Assembly: GCA_016932415.1 (NCBI GenBank)
Contig: JAFGCX010000026.1
Location: 1 to 64,000, forward strand
Length of the DNA stretch: 64,000 nt
From: Candidatus Krumholzibacteriota bacterium
GTDB taxonomy: Bacteria > Krumholzibacteriota > Krumholzibacteriia > Krumholzibacteriales > Krumholzibacteriaceae
Direction of reading: 5' to 3'
The notes below the pieces were generated by a model, which was not told the DNA's origin, ran no database searches, and saw nothing but the letters and a program-made list of their open reading frames with translations. Position numbers and translations under genes: made by a program. Of the stretch, positions 53,566 to 62,015 are shown in pieces. How positions within the stretch are numbered: the first letter of the stretch is position 1; each line of letters opens with the position of its first letter.

Positions 53566-55575
53566 ATGATCAGGGTGGCTTTCATTGTCATGGTCCTGCT
53601 TTGCTTGTTTTCCGGGACGATGCCGGCCGATGTGCCGATGAAGATTAACTATCAGGGAGTACTCACCGACGCGGAAGGTGCCGCCGCGACTGATGGTGAC
53701 TATAGCATGACATTCAGTATATATGATGTTGCCGAAAGCGGGACCGCACTCTGGACTGAGACTCAGACTGTTCCGGTAAACAAGGCGATCTTCAGCGTAA
53801 TGCTCGGCAACTTCACTCCTGTCGCTCTGCCGTTCGACCGGCAGTACTGGCTTGGCATAGCTGTCAATGGCGAAAGCGAGCTGTTTCCGCGTGTTACCCT
53901 TGGAGCTTCTCCATACAGTCTGAATACACTCGGAGCGCGCGGCGCCAATATTATTCCCGCAACGGGCAATGTCGGGATCGGCACGCTGACCCCCGCCGAG
54001 ATGCTCGATGTCAGCGGCGGCATCCGGGTTGGCAATACCTCCGGTACGGCCGCTGGCGCCATCCGCTGGACAGGGAGCGATTTCGAGGGGTATAACGGAA
54101 GCTCATGGCAATCGTTCACCGAGATCGGAAGCGGAACTGTCCCCTCAGGGACGTCGGGACAGACTCTTCGTCATACGGGAAGCGCCTGGGAAGCTACAAA
54201 CAGCCTCTTCAACAACGGTACACAGATAGGTATAGGGACGACGGCGCCTACCTCGGCGCTTGACGTCCTGGGCGGCGCGATCCGCGCGAGGCGAAACGAC
54301 ACGCAGTATACCGAGATACGTAACAATAACGCTGATGGCGGATATCTCACTGCCTATTCCCCCGAGAGCAATAAAAAACCTCTCTACATAGCGAGTTTCC
54401 ATGACGGCAGCGGAGCGGCGTCCGGCGAGACATGGATGCGCTTTTCTGTCGGAAATTCAACGGCTCCGACACATGTCATGGCGCTTCGCGAGACGGGTCG
54501 GGTGGGGATAGGGACGATCAGCCCGGCCAGGCAATTCGAGGTCTTCTCAAGCCAGGCTTACGCGCGGCTGACATCGAGTACAAGTGCCGGGTCAGCTCTT
54601 GAATTCAGTAACACATCGACCGGGGCTGATTTTGGAAATTATGGTCAGATAAAATTCATGGATGCTTCAGACGTAGTAAAGGGATCGATCGCATCGGAGT
54701 TCCGCTCTTACGCCGGGGCATCCGGGCTTTACCTAGCTTCCGGCGGCCTGACCCGCATGGTCGTTACCGAAGCGGGCGATGTTGGCATAGGGACGATCGA
54801 TCCTGATACTGATCTCGAGATCGTTGGAGCCCACTTCAGGGCCCGACGTACCGATAGTGATTACCAGTATGTCGAAATTCGCGATAACGATGGCATTGGA
54901 GCATATATCAGGGGATATTCTCCCCAGGACAACAAGAAACCGCTGTTCATAGAAGCCCTCCATAACGGGCTCGGGACTCCCTCAGGTGAGACATGGATGC
55001 GCTTCTCTGTCGGCAGCGTCAACGTTCCCAAGCACGTGATGGTGATCCGGGAGAGCGGCAACGTTGGTATCGGCACGCAGGATCCATCGAGAAAACTCAC
55101 CGTCAGGGGCAACCTGCTTATAGAAAGTGCGGCGACAGGCGACCCGGTGGTCGAATTCGGCGAGGGCCTGGACTATGCAGAGGGGTTTGACGTGGCGGAT
55201 GACTCGAGGATAGAACCGGGTACGGTGCTTGTCATTGATACCGGGACTCCCGGGAAGCTCGCTGTCAGTCGTCGGCCATACGACACAAAGGTGGCAGGCA
55301 TTGCGGCAGGGGCGAAAGGCCTCGGTTCGGGGGTGAGGCTCGGTGTGGAACAGTACGATTGCGATGTAGCCCTTGCCGGCAGAGTCTTCTGCAACGTCGA
55401 CGCGACAGGTTGCGCGATAGAGCCTGGCGACCTGCTTACAACGTCAGCGATACCCGGTTTCGCAATGAAAGCGTCCGATCAAGACGCATCGCGGGGCGCG
55501 ATCCTCGGCAAGGCCATGGAGCGGCTTGAACAGGGCAAGAAGGGGCAGATTCTTGTTCTCGTAAGCCTGCAGTAG
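53566..55575 (+). CDS. Secreted fibre-like repeat protein with tail-fibre-type C-terminus
   Basis: A 669-residue protein with a signal peptide (FIVMVLLCLFSGTMPA). Residues about 20-125 form a beta domain (NYQGVLTDAEG, WLGIAVNGE, LGASPYSLN) common in secreted proteins of this group. Five GIGT-type turns follow (NVGIGTLTP, QIGIGTTAP, RVGIGTISP, DVGIGTIDP, NVGIGTQDP). Two long near-repeats of about 75 residues contain SGETWMRFSVG. The C-terminus (about 540-669, DYAEGFDV, LLTTSAIPGFAMKA, GAILGKAMERL) resembles the C-terminal domains of phage tail-fibre-like proteins and peptidase G2-type proteins. It is probably a trimeric surface appendage. The C10 peptidase gene follows after 11 bp. Confidence 0.8.
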   Translation: MIRVAFIVMVLLCLFSGTMPADVPMKINYQGVLTDAEGAAATDGDYSMTFSIYDVAESGTALWTETQTVPVNKAIFSVMLGNFTPVALPFDRQYWLGIAVNGESELFPRVTLGASPYSLNTLGARGANIIPATGNVGIGTLTPAEMLDVSGGIRVGNTSGTAAGAIRWTGSDFEGYNGSSWQSFTEIGSGTVPSGTSGQTLRHTGSAWEATNSLFNNGTQIGIGTTAPTSALDVLGGAIRARRNDTQYTEIRNNNADGGYLTAYSPESNKKPLYIASFHDGSGAASGETWMRFSVGNSTAPTHVMALRETGRVGIGTISPARQFEVFSSQAYARLTSSTSAGSALEFSNTSTGADFGNYGQIKFMDASDVVKGSIASEFRSYAGASGLYLASGGLTRMVVTEAGDVGIGTIDPDTDLEIVGAHFRARRTDSDYQYVEIRDNDGIGAYIRGYSPQDNKKPLFIEALHNGLGTPSGETWMRFSVGSVNVPKHVMVIRESGNVGIGTQDPSRKLTVRGNLLIESAATGDPVVEFGEGLDYAEGFDVADDSRIEPGTVLVIDTGTPGKLAVSRRPYDTKVAGIAAGAKGLGSGVRLGVEQYDCDVALAGRVFCNVDATGCAIEPGDLLTTSAIPGFAMKASDQDASRGAILGKAMERLEQGKKGQILVLVSLQ

Positions 55576-55586
55576 GTTGTGACATC

Positions 55587-57104
55587 ATGAAAAAGGCATT
55601 TAAAATACTGGCTGTTTCCGTCTGCGTTCTGTCAATTCACGCGAAGCCTGCGACGGCGGGCGTCGTCACTTCCGATGAGGCGAGGATCGTAGCCGCGAAT
55701 TATATCACGAATGTCATCAACAGTTCGGGAAGCTGGGGTGGGGAGGAGTACGCGAGCGTGGGTAAAATTGAAGAGTTAAAGCGCGGAGATCGGGTTCTCG
55801 GGTACTGGTGCCATATAGAACCGGACGGCCATGTGATCGTCTCACTCATATCGCAACTCGCGCCGGTCAGGGCGAGCTCCGAGACGTGGGACGGCGATCC
55901 CGCGTGCGATGCCGGCATCGTCGACATTATCAAATACAAGATCGGGCAGGAGCATGATTATATCGAAGCCCGTCTTGGCCCGGTCGCTGATGCTCCTGAA
56001 GATGCGATAGCAGGACTCTGCGAGTATAGTTGCTTGGGGGCGTGGAGTCTGTTGCTGAAACCGCCGGAACAGGAATTGAAAGAATATCTTGTGGATGACG
56101 CGCTTTCTGACTACCAGGAGAATGGTGTGCTTCTTACGACAAACTGGAGGCAGGGGGATCCTTATAATCTCTACATGCCCCCCGACCCATCCGCCTGCGG
56201 TGAAGACTACGGTTATCGTTGCGCGGCCGGGTGCACCGCTCTCGGCGCGGCGCAGATCATGAAGTACTGGGACTGGCCGCCCTATGGCATACCGGCGCCA
56301 TACGACGATTATTATGACTGGACTTCAATGCCGGATGATCTGACGACAGAGTCGCCTTCGGCCCAGATCAATGCTGTCGCCATCCTTATAGCGGAGATAG
56401 GGCTCGCCTGCAATATGGATTACTGCATGGATGACGGTTGCGGTTCGGGAGCTTTTCACGAGGATATGCTGTCGGCGTACATTGCCAATTTCCATTTTGA
56501 CTCTGGAGCTTTCATACTGCCCCGCGTGAGCCTCTCAAGTGCGGACTGGTTTATCAATATTCAGAACAATATCAATATGAACATGCCTCTGCAGTACGAA
56601 GTACCGGGCCACTCGATCGTATGCGACGGGTGGCGCGTCGTCTCCGGGCTCAAGCAATATCACATGAACTATGGCTGGGCAAATTCAGTGCCTGATAAAT
56701 CGTGCTGGGACGCGTACGCGGCGGCCGGCAGCAATACATGGTTCACCCTGGATCTTCTGCCGTGTACGGATCTTGTTTCCGAGAATGTCATTAACTTAAT
56801 CCGTCCTGCAGTAGCGCTGAATCAGACTCTGGGTGGCACTTATCCGCCGATCCCGAACTTTCCCTGGCGCTACGTCAATGTCGACGCCCAGGGGGAGAAT
56901 GCTGTTTTCCAGGCGGGCCAGCTTATACAGGCGCTTTCGGACAAGAGGATCCTGTGCACCAGCGAAGCGGGCGGCGCCATAAGGTTTTACGGTTCGCCAT
57001 CGCTGCACACCCGCCTCTTCACGAGAGGGGATACGGCGAAAGGAATTATTATAAAGGATGGCGCAGTAGTACTGTATGGAAGCGGAAGTATCCGATTGTT
57101 TTAG
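55587..57104 (+). CDS. Secreted C10-family (streptopain-like) cysteine peptidase, copy 1
   Basis: A 505-residue protein with a signal peptide (ILAVSVCVLSIHAKPATA). The pro-region (about 25-190) has the Spi-like pattern with ARIVAANYI and VLGYWCHIEPDGHVIVS. The peptidase domain has catalytic Cys216 in AAGCTALGAAQIMKYW and His342 in GHSIVCDGW, followed by YHMNYGW as in SpeB. A C-terminal module of about 95 residues is shared with the next gene and not with SpeB. It lies 11 bp after the fibre-like gene, so it is in the same operon. Confidence 0.9.
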   Translation: MKKAFKILAVSVCVLSIHAKPATAGVVTSDEARIVAANYITNVINSSGSWGGEEYASVGKIEELKRGDRVLGYWCHIEPDGHVIVSLISQLAPVRASSETWDGDPACDAGIVDIIKYKIGQEHDYIEARLGPVADAPEDAIAGLCEYSCLGAWSLLLKPPEQELKEYLVDDALSDYQENGVLLTTNWRQGDPYNLYMPPDPSACGEDYGYRCAAGCTALGAAQIMKYWDWPPYGIPAPYDDYYDWTSMPDDLTTESPSAQINAVAILIAEIGLACNMDYCMDDGCGSGAFHEDMLSAYIANFHFDSGAFILPRVSLSSADWFINIQNNINMNMPLQYEVPGHSIVCDGWRVVSGLKQYHMNYGWANSVPDKSCWDAYAAAGSNTWFTLDLLPCTDLVSENVINLIRPAVALNQTLGGTYPPIPNFPWRYVNVDAQGENAVFQAGQLIQALSDKRILCTSEAGGAIRFYGSPSLHTRLFTRGDTAKGIIIKDGAVVLYGSGSIRLF

Positions 57105-57133
57105 TATCTTTCAACAAAAGAAGGAAGGACTCG

Positions 57134-58660
57134 GTGAAAATGATATCAAGACTGGCTGTCGCCGCGGCTGTCATAATCTATTTTGCCGTGTTTTTTAATC
57201 CAGTGGAAGCAGCTGTTCTCATCGCCACGCAAGATGATGCCCGCACCGTCGCGGAGAACTGGATTGCCGCGCTTGTAACCGCGACAGGCGGATGGGGTGA
57301 TTCACCCTCAGCGTCAGTAGGAGAGATCGAAGAGCTCACGCGAGGTAAACGCCTTCTGGGGTACTGGTGCCATGTGGAGCCTCATGGACATATCGTCGTC
57401 TCGCTGAGCAAAGCTCTCTCTCCTGTCAAGGCCGTTTCGGAAACATGGGATGGTGATCCGACTTGCGACACCGATATCATCGATGTCATCAAGTATAAGA
57501 TCGAAAAGGAACACGATTTTATAGAAGCGCGCGTCGGGCCGATAGAAACGGCTGCGGCTTCCGATATCGAAGTCTTACTGGAGAGCAGGTGTCGCGAGGA
57601 GTGGATTCTCCTTTCCGGATCACCTGAAGAGTTCCATTCGAAACTTGCATCGAACCAGGCTATCGTAGACTACCGGGAAGGTACGGTGCTTCTTTCAACG
57701 GAATGGCACCAGGCCCATCCTTATAATCTCTACATGCCGTCAAATACCACGGACTGTACGGAAAGTTTCGATTTCAGGTGCGCGACGGGGTGCGTCTCTC
57801 TTGCTGCGGCGCAGATCATGAAGTACTGGAACTGGCCCCCGTACGGTATCGGATCACCGTATGATGATTATTACGACTGGACCGATATACCGGATAAGTT
57901 GACACCGGATTCCCCTGAACAGGAGATCACCGCGACAGCCGAGCTTATCTCGGAAGTAGGACAGGCCTGCCAGACTAAGTACTGCAACCATGGCTGCGGC
58001 TCATCATCGCTTATTGATGACATTTACCTCGCCTACCTGTCGATCTTTCGGTTCGACATCATGGCCGTCCTGATGGAGCATATCGGTTTTACAAGCGATG
58101 CATGGTTTTCTCACATACAGAACAGTATTAACATCAACTCTCCACTGCATTATCGCATTCCGGACCATCAGATCGTGTGCGATGGTTGGCGGATCGTATC
58201 AGGCATCAATCAGTACCACATGAACTACGGTTGGGGGGGGGCGATAATCGAGGGAGAGTGCTGGGAGCCATATGCCGATACGGGCAGCAATACATGGTTT
58301 ACCATCGATCTTCTGCCGTGCAACGATCTTAGCGAGGAGATCCTCATAGCCTTTTTGCGGCCATCGGTATCTCTGAATAATGAATTGAGCGGGACCTATT
58401 CCCCCAACGCGTCATTTCCATGGTTGTATATCAACATGGATACCAGTGGAGAAAACGCCGCGTTCATGATGGGGCATATGATCCAGTCACTGCCGGGAAT
58501 GACGGTGGGATGTACAAGCTCGACGGGGGGGGCGATTCGGTTTTATGGAGGCGAAGAACATCATACACGAATATTCGCCAGGGGCGACTGGACAAAGGGG
58601 GTCAAGATCACAGATGGCGGGATTGCGCTTTATGGTCCGGCATCAATGATCATATATTGA
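57134..58660 (+). CDS. Secreted C10-family cysteine peptidase, copy 2
   Basis: About 508 residues and a tandem paralogue of the previous gene across its whole length. The signal peptide is LAVAAAVIIYFAVFFNPVEA. Catalytic Cys220 lies in ATGCVSLAAAQIMKYW and His345 in DHQIVCDGW, with YHMNYGW after it. The shared C-terminal module ends with HTRIFARGD and GIALYG. GTG 57134 has AAGGAAGG at good spacing; ATG 57140 is the alternative. The gap from copy 1 is 29 bp. The duplicates have diverged considerably at protein level, so the duplication is old. Confidence 0.88.
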   Translation: MKMISRLAVAAAVIIYFAVFFNPVEAAVLIATQDDARTVAENWIAALVTATGGWGDSPSASVGEIEELTRGKRLLGYWCHVEPHGHIVVSLSKALSPVKAVSETWDGDPTCDTDIIDVIKYKIEKEHDFIEARVGPIETAAASDIEVLLESRCREEWILLSGSPEEFHSKLASNQAIVDYREGTVLLSTEWHQAHPYNLYMPSNTTDCTESFDFRCATGCVSLAAAQIMKYWNWPPYGIGSPYDDYYDWTDIPDKLTPDSPEQEITATAELISEVGQACQTKYCNHGCGSSSLIDDIYLAYLSIFRFDIMAVLMEHIGFTSDAWFSHIQNSININSPLHYRIPDHQIVCDGWRIVSGINQYHMNYGWGGAIIEGECWEPYADTGSNTWFTIDLLPCNDLSEEILIAFLRPSVSLNNELSGTYSPNASFPWLYINMDTSGENAAFMMGHMIQSLPGMTVGCTSSTGGAIRFYGGEEHHTRIFARGDWTKGVKITDGGIALYGPASMIIY

Positions 58661-58748
58661 TTCTATGAGGGTTGTCCGGGAGCGGTTCGATGATCTGTTT
58701 CCGGGAGCCGGGCTACAATAAGTCGGGTCTTATAACAGGGGGAAAATC

Positions 58749-59231
58749 ATGACGAAGATCCTGAAACCGGCCGATATCGTCGATATAGGTATCGAAAAGG
58801 AGAAGAAACGGCGCGATTTCTATGGCAGAGTACATGAACGTTTTTCAGGAGAAAGCGAACTGGCAGGACTCTTCGCGAAACTCCGGGACTGGGAGAACGA
58901 ACATATTGAGAGATTCGAAGAGATAAGGGAGGGAGTCCGCGGAGGACAGGGCGTCGAATCGTACCCAGGAGAGATATCAGCCTATATGCAGGCGATCGTT
59001 GAAAGCGACCTGTACTCTGACATTTCGCCTGAGAGTTTTGCAGAAAAAATTAAAACCGCGGCAGACGCGATCGAGATGGGGATAAGATTTGAAAAGGAAG
59101 CGATAATATTCTTCAACGGACTCTCGCATTTTATCGATCACAGTTTCTTCAAAACAGTCCGAACACTCATTGAAGAAGAGCAACAGCATCTTATTATGCT
59201 GTTCGGTATGAAGAAGAAACTGGAAGAATAG
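58749..59231 (+). CDS. Ferritin-like/rubrerythrin-family diiron protein
   Basis: A 160-residue four-helix protein. Metal-ligand type residues occur in the expected order: GIEKEKKRRDFY in helix 1, DWENEHIERF (E-x-x-H) in helix 2, RFEKEAIIFFN in helix 3 and EEEQQHL (E-x-x-H) in helix 4. There is no C-terminal rubredoxin domain. Related proteins reduce peroxide or bind iron. GGGGG precedes ATG 58749. It stands alone between the peptidase operon and the convergent mscL. Confidence 0.83.
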   Translation: MTKILKPADIVDIGIEKEKKRRDFYGRVHERFSGESELAGLFAKLRDWENEHIERFEEIREGVRGGQGVESYPGEISAYMQAIVESDLYSDISPESFAEKIKTAADAIEMGIRFEKEAIIFFNGLSHFIDHSFFKTVRTLIEEEQQHLIMLFGMKKKLEE

Positions 59232-59264
59232 GCGGGATTTTCCTTATCTCCGGGGGTTTCGATG

Positions 59265-59301
59265 GTAAACGCGCGGTACATACGTTGCCCCGCGCGTTTA
59301 C
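59265..59301. terminator. Long hairpin between convergent ferritin-like and mscL genes
   Basis: A perfect 12-bp stem GTAAACGCGCGG / CCGCGCGTTTAC with a 13-nt loop, placed between two gene ends. There is no T-run on either strand, so its role as a terminator is uncertain; position and strength favour mRNA 3'-end protection or factor-assisted termination for both genes. Confidence 0.5.
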
Positions 59302-59364
59302 GTCGTTTATTACTGCGCTGTCTAACGCGGGGAGCCGGTCATCTCAAACGCAGTTCTATGTTCG

Positions 59365-59808
59365 TTACGTCAGTTCCGATGTGCAGAAAGCACAGCGTTT
59401 CGCCTTGATCGGGACTGTTGAAAGGCAATGCGGACATTCCTTCGTTGAAGGGTCTGCCGGAGGAGCCTCTTTTTTAAGCCGGTTCATCTGCTTGACGATC
59501 ATGAATACCGCGAAAGCGACTATGATAAAACTGATGACGGTATTTATGAAAACCCCGTAGTTGATTGTTACGGCGCCTGCCGCCTGCGCGTCGGCCAGGG
59601 ATGCGTAAGGTCCCGCGACCGCGCCTGCTTTCAGCACCAGGAAGAGGTTAGCGAAATCGACATTGCCGAGAAGCATGCCTATCGGGGGCATAATCACATC
59701 AGAGACGAGTGATTTGACGATAGTTCCGAACGCCGCTCCGATAATTATACCGACAGCCATGTCGACGACATTACCCTTCATCGCGAATTCCTTGAATTCC
59801 TTGAGCAT
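59365..59808 (-). CDS. mscL: Large-conductance mechanosensitive channel with C-terminal zinc ribbon
   Basis: A 147-residue channel subunit. The N-terminal amphipathic helix and TM1 read [22 protein letters not shown], with [22 protein letters not shown]2 is [20 protein letters not shown] and is followed by the basic MNRLKKE. In place of the usual C-terminal helix bundle the protein ends with a zinc ribbon, CPHC-x10-CAFC ([17 protein letters not shown]). MscL opens under membrane tension to release solutes, which fits the trehalose genes of this genome. AGGAGGG lies just before ATG 59808. Confidence 0.95.
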   Translation of the reverse strand: MLKEFKEFAMKGNVVDMAVGIIIGAAFGTIVKSLVSDVIMPPIGMLLGNVDFANLFLVLKAGAVAGPYASLADAQAAGAVTINYGVFINTVISFIIVAFAVFMIVKQMNRLKKEAPPADPSTKECPHCLSTVPIKAKRCAFCTSELT

Positions 59809-59839
59809 ATGCAGCCCTCCTTTTTTCAAGTATGCTGGA

Positions 59840-59869
59840 ATGATGAGCCAACAGTTTGTTTTCTGTCAA
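59840..59869 (-). promoter_or_regulatory. Candidate mscL promoter
   Basis: On the minus strand, a perfect TTGACA (59869-59864), an 18-bp spacer and CATCAT (59845-59840), a weak -10. The leader would be about 25 nt and would hold the strong ribosome-binding site. Confidence 0.45.
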
Positions 59870-59951
59870 CTTTTATCTTGAAAAGAACCAGTGGATGTAA
59901 GATTCTATATCAAGGGTCTTTCAGGTGAAAATCGGTTTCCGGGAGATGGTT

Positions 59952-60746
59952 ATGAAACGGGCTGTTCTATCTGCAACATGTCTGATTTTCCTCGGCACCA
60001 GTATTCCTTCCTTAACTGCCGCGCAGTACAGCGTGGCACATGGCACAGTCACCGCCGGAGGTGGTGTAATATCGGGATCGAACATGATCTACTGCTCGGC
60101 TGGAGACGGAGCTGCTGGAATCTCATCAGGCGACTCCGGAGTGATCAAGTCCGGATTCTGGTATCTTGCCGACATCTCTTCCGCCGTCGATGTCGCCTTT
60201 GAATTGGTATCCGGCGAGTATTCCGATCTCGCAGTCGTACTGAGGTGGAAAACCAGCGTGCCGGGAATCCTGGGATTCAACATATACAGGATGGATGAGA
60301 ATGGAGAATTTCCTGTAAGGATCAATAAAGAAATCATCCCCTTCGACATTGTACGTGAATTCAGGGACGCGACGGTGCTGGCCGGTAGAAACTATATCTA
60401 TACGGTTGAGGCCGTCTGTGACAAAGGAGAGTACATATCTTCCGAATTCAGGATCTTTATACCGGTCATGCCGGTAACGCTTCTTCAGAATCGGCCCAAT
60501 CCGTTCAACCCCAACACAACGATAAGGTTCTATATTCCATTTGAAGGATATGCCCGGATAGACATCTTCGATTCGCGCGGTGGCAGGGTGAAGAAGCTTT
60601 ATGATAAATGGGTCTCTGCCGGACATGTAAGCGTCATCTGGAACGGTCTGAACGATAAAGACGAACCTGTCAGTTCAGGAGTATATTACTACAGGCTCAC
60701 CGCCGGCAAGGAAAAGCAAACCAGGAAGATGATCATTCTCAGATAA
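59952..60746 (+). CDS. Secreted protein with FlgD-like/type IX-style C-terminal module
   Basis: About 264 residues. A signal peptide (AVLSATCLIFLGTSIPSLTA) is followed by a Gly-rich N-terminal region (AHGTVTAGGGVISGS, SGFWYLADI), a fibronectin-like segment (VVLRWKTSVPGILGFNIYR, NYIYTVEAVCDKGEYISSEF) and a C-terminal FlgD-Ig-like domain that begins LLQNRPNPFNPNTTIRF and ends with SSGVYYYRLTAGKEKQTRKMIIL. This C-terminal type is very frequent in secreted proteins of FCB phyla and resembles type IX secretion sorting tails. Cargo function unknown. ATG 59952 follows GGGAGATGG. Confidence 0.8.
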   Translation: MKRAVLSATCLIFLGTSIPSLTAAQYSVAHGTVTAGGGVISGSNMIYCSAGDGAAGISSGDSGVIKSGFWYLADISSAVDVAFELVSGEYSDLAVVLRWKTSVPGILGFNIYRMDENGEFPVRINKEIIPFDIVREFRDATVLAGRNYIYTVEAVCDKGEYISSEFRIFIPVMPVTLLQNRPNPFNPNTTIRFYIPFEGYARIDIFDSRGGRVKKLYDKWVSAGHVSVIWNGLNDKDEPVSSGVYYYRLTAGKEKQTRKMIILR

Positions 60747-60833
60747 TTTGTCATACAGGGTTTCACGATCAGATACTCTGGAGTCTTTTCTTCCGCTGTT
60801 CTGACCAATCCCCCCGGAGGCCACCTGAAAACC

Positions 60834-60864
60834 TTATGCCTTGAAAGTATTATTCTGATATAAT
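60834..60864 (+). promoter_or_regulatory. Extended -10 promoter of the PLP-DUF1611-PP-loop operon
   Basis: TGATATAAT (60856-60864) is an extended -10 (TGn before TATAAT), with a weak -35 TTATGC at 60834-60839. Transcription would start near 60871, about 30 nt before ATG 60900; GGGAGGAG lies in that leader. Confidence 0.6.
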
Positions 60865-60899
60865 CGCGGTCGATATCCGGCAGGGAGGAGTGATCGGGC

Positions 60900-62015
60900 A
60901 TGGAAGCGGATGACACAGGAAAGAAAAAGGAAAATGACGGAAGTCAGGTCCTTGACCTTATTGACGGCGCTACGGGCGCTATCTCAGATTTTGAAAGGGA
61001 AGTGGAAAAGCAGAGGCTTATCGCGGCTGATCCGTCCTATTCGACCGAAGAACGCCTGGAAGCTTACGAGGATATTTTCGACTCCGAGGTGGGAGACACT
61101 TCTTTTGTCCGCGCGCGTAATACCGAAAAGGAAGTGGGACTCAGGCAGATATTCTTCAAATACGAGGGAGGCAATCCGAGCGGCACCCAGAAAGACCGTA
61201 TCGCTTTTGCTCAATCGATGGACGCTCTGCGCAGGGGATTCGATTCGATTACAGTCGCCACTTGCGGAAACTATGGAGTGGCCCTCTCCCTGGCAGCATC
61301 GCTTGCAGGACTTCGCTGCGTCGTTTTTATCCCGAAAGATTATCATACTTCCCGGGTCAGGGAGATGACCGATCTTGGAGCCGAAGTGCGGCGTGAAGGA
61401 GAGGATTACGAAAGATGCGTCGATATATCGAGGCGGTTCGCTAAAAAGAAAGAATCATACGATGCGAACCCGGGTGGGGATAACACGCAGACGCAGCTGA
61501 GATCTTATGGAACGATCGCCCATGAGATCTTTGACGAACTCAGGGACGCGCCGTATGCTCTTGCCGCCCCCGTCTCCAATGGTACGACTCTCACAGGGAT
61601 CTACAGGGGTTTTCTGAGTCTGTACCGCAGGGGAAAGACCTCAAGGATGCCGCGGATCATTGCCGGTTCTTCGTGGGGGAAAAATCCGATCGTCCAGGCA
61701 TGGCTTAAGAACCTCCCCTCCTGCCAGGATCTTGAACCGTCGAAGATACACGAGACCAAGACTAATGAGCCACTTATCAACTGGCGCTCGATTGACGGAG
61801 ATATAGCTCTGGATGCGATTCGCAGGACCGGTGGTTGGGCCGGGGACGCCTCCGATAGAGAGATGGCCCAATTCTCGCGGCTGATAAGGGAAAAGGAGGG
61901 TCTGCAAGTCCTTCCCGCATCGACTGCCGGGCTTATCGCGCTGATAGACCGCCACAAGAAGGATCCTCTGCCCAATGACAGATATGTAGTAGTCCTGACC
62001 GGGAGAAAGATATGA
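60900..62015 (+). CDS. Threonine synthase-like PLP-dependent enzyme
   Basis: A 371-residue fold-type II PLP enzyme. The PLP Lys is Lys98 in NPSGTQKDR (compare NPTGSFKDR of threonine synthase). TCGNYGVALSLAASLAGL forms the phosphate/substrate loop and PVSNGTTLTGIYRGF a second PLP-phosphate site. Residues 1-60 are a charged helical extension. Members include threonine synthase, threonine dehydratase, diaminopropionate ammonia-lyase and cysteine synthase. The SGTQKDR form differs from canonical ThrC, and the operon suggests amino-acid chemistry other than housekeeping threonine synthesis. It overlaps the DUF1611 gene by 4 bp. Confidence 0.85.
   Translation: MEADDTGKKKENDGSQVLDLIDGATGAISDFEREVEKQRLIAADPSYSTEERLEAYEDIFDSEVGDTSFVRARNTEKEVGLRQIFFKYEGGNPSGTQKDRIAFAQSMDALRRGFDSITVATCGNYGVALSLAASLAGLRCVVFIPKDYHTSRVREMTDLGAEVRREGEDYERCVDISRRFAKKKESYDANPGGDNTQTQLRSYGTIAHEIFDELRDAPYALAAPVSNGTTLTGIYRGFLSLYRRGKTSRMPRIIAGSSWGKNPIVQAWLKNLPSCQDLEPSKIHETKTNEPLINWRSIDGDIALDAIRRTGGWAGDASDREMAQFSRLIREKEGLQVLPASTAGLIALIDRHKKDPLPNDRYVVVLTGRKI

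Noticed and set aside
56954-57133. Longer N-terminus for the second C10 peptidase
   Set aside because: It overlaps the end of the first peptidase gene and would bury the signal peptide; GTG 57134 has a good ribosome-binding site.
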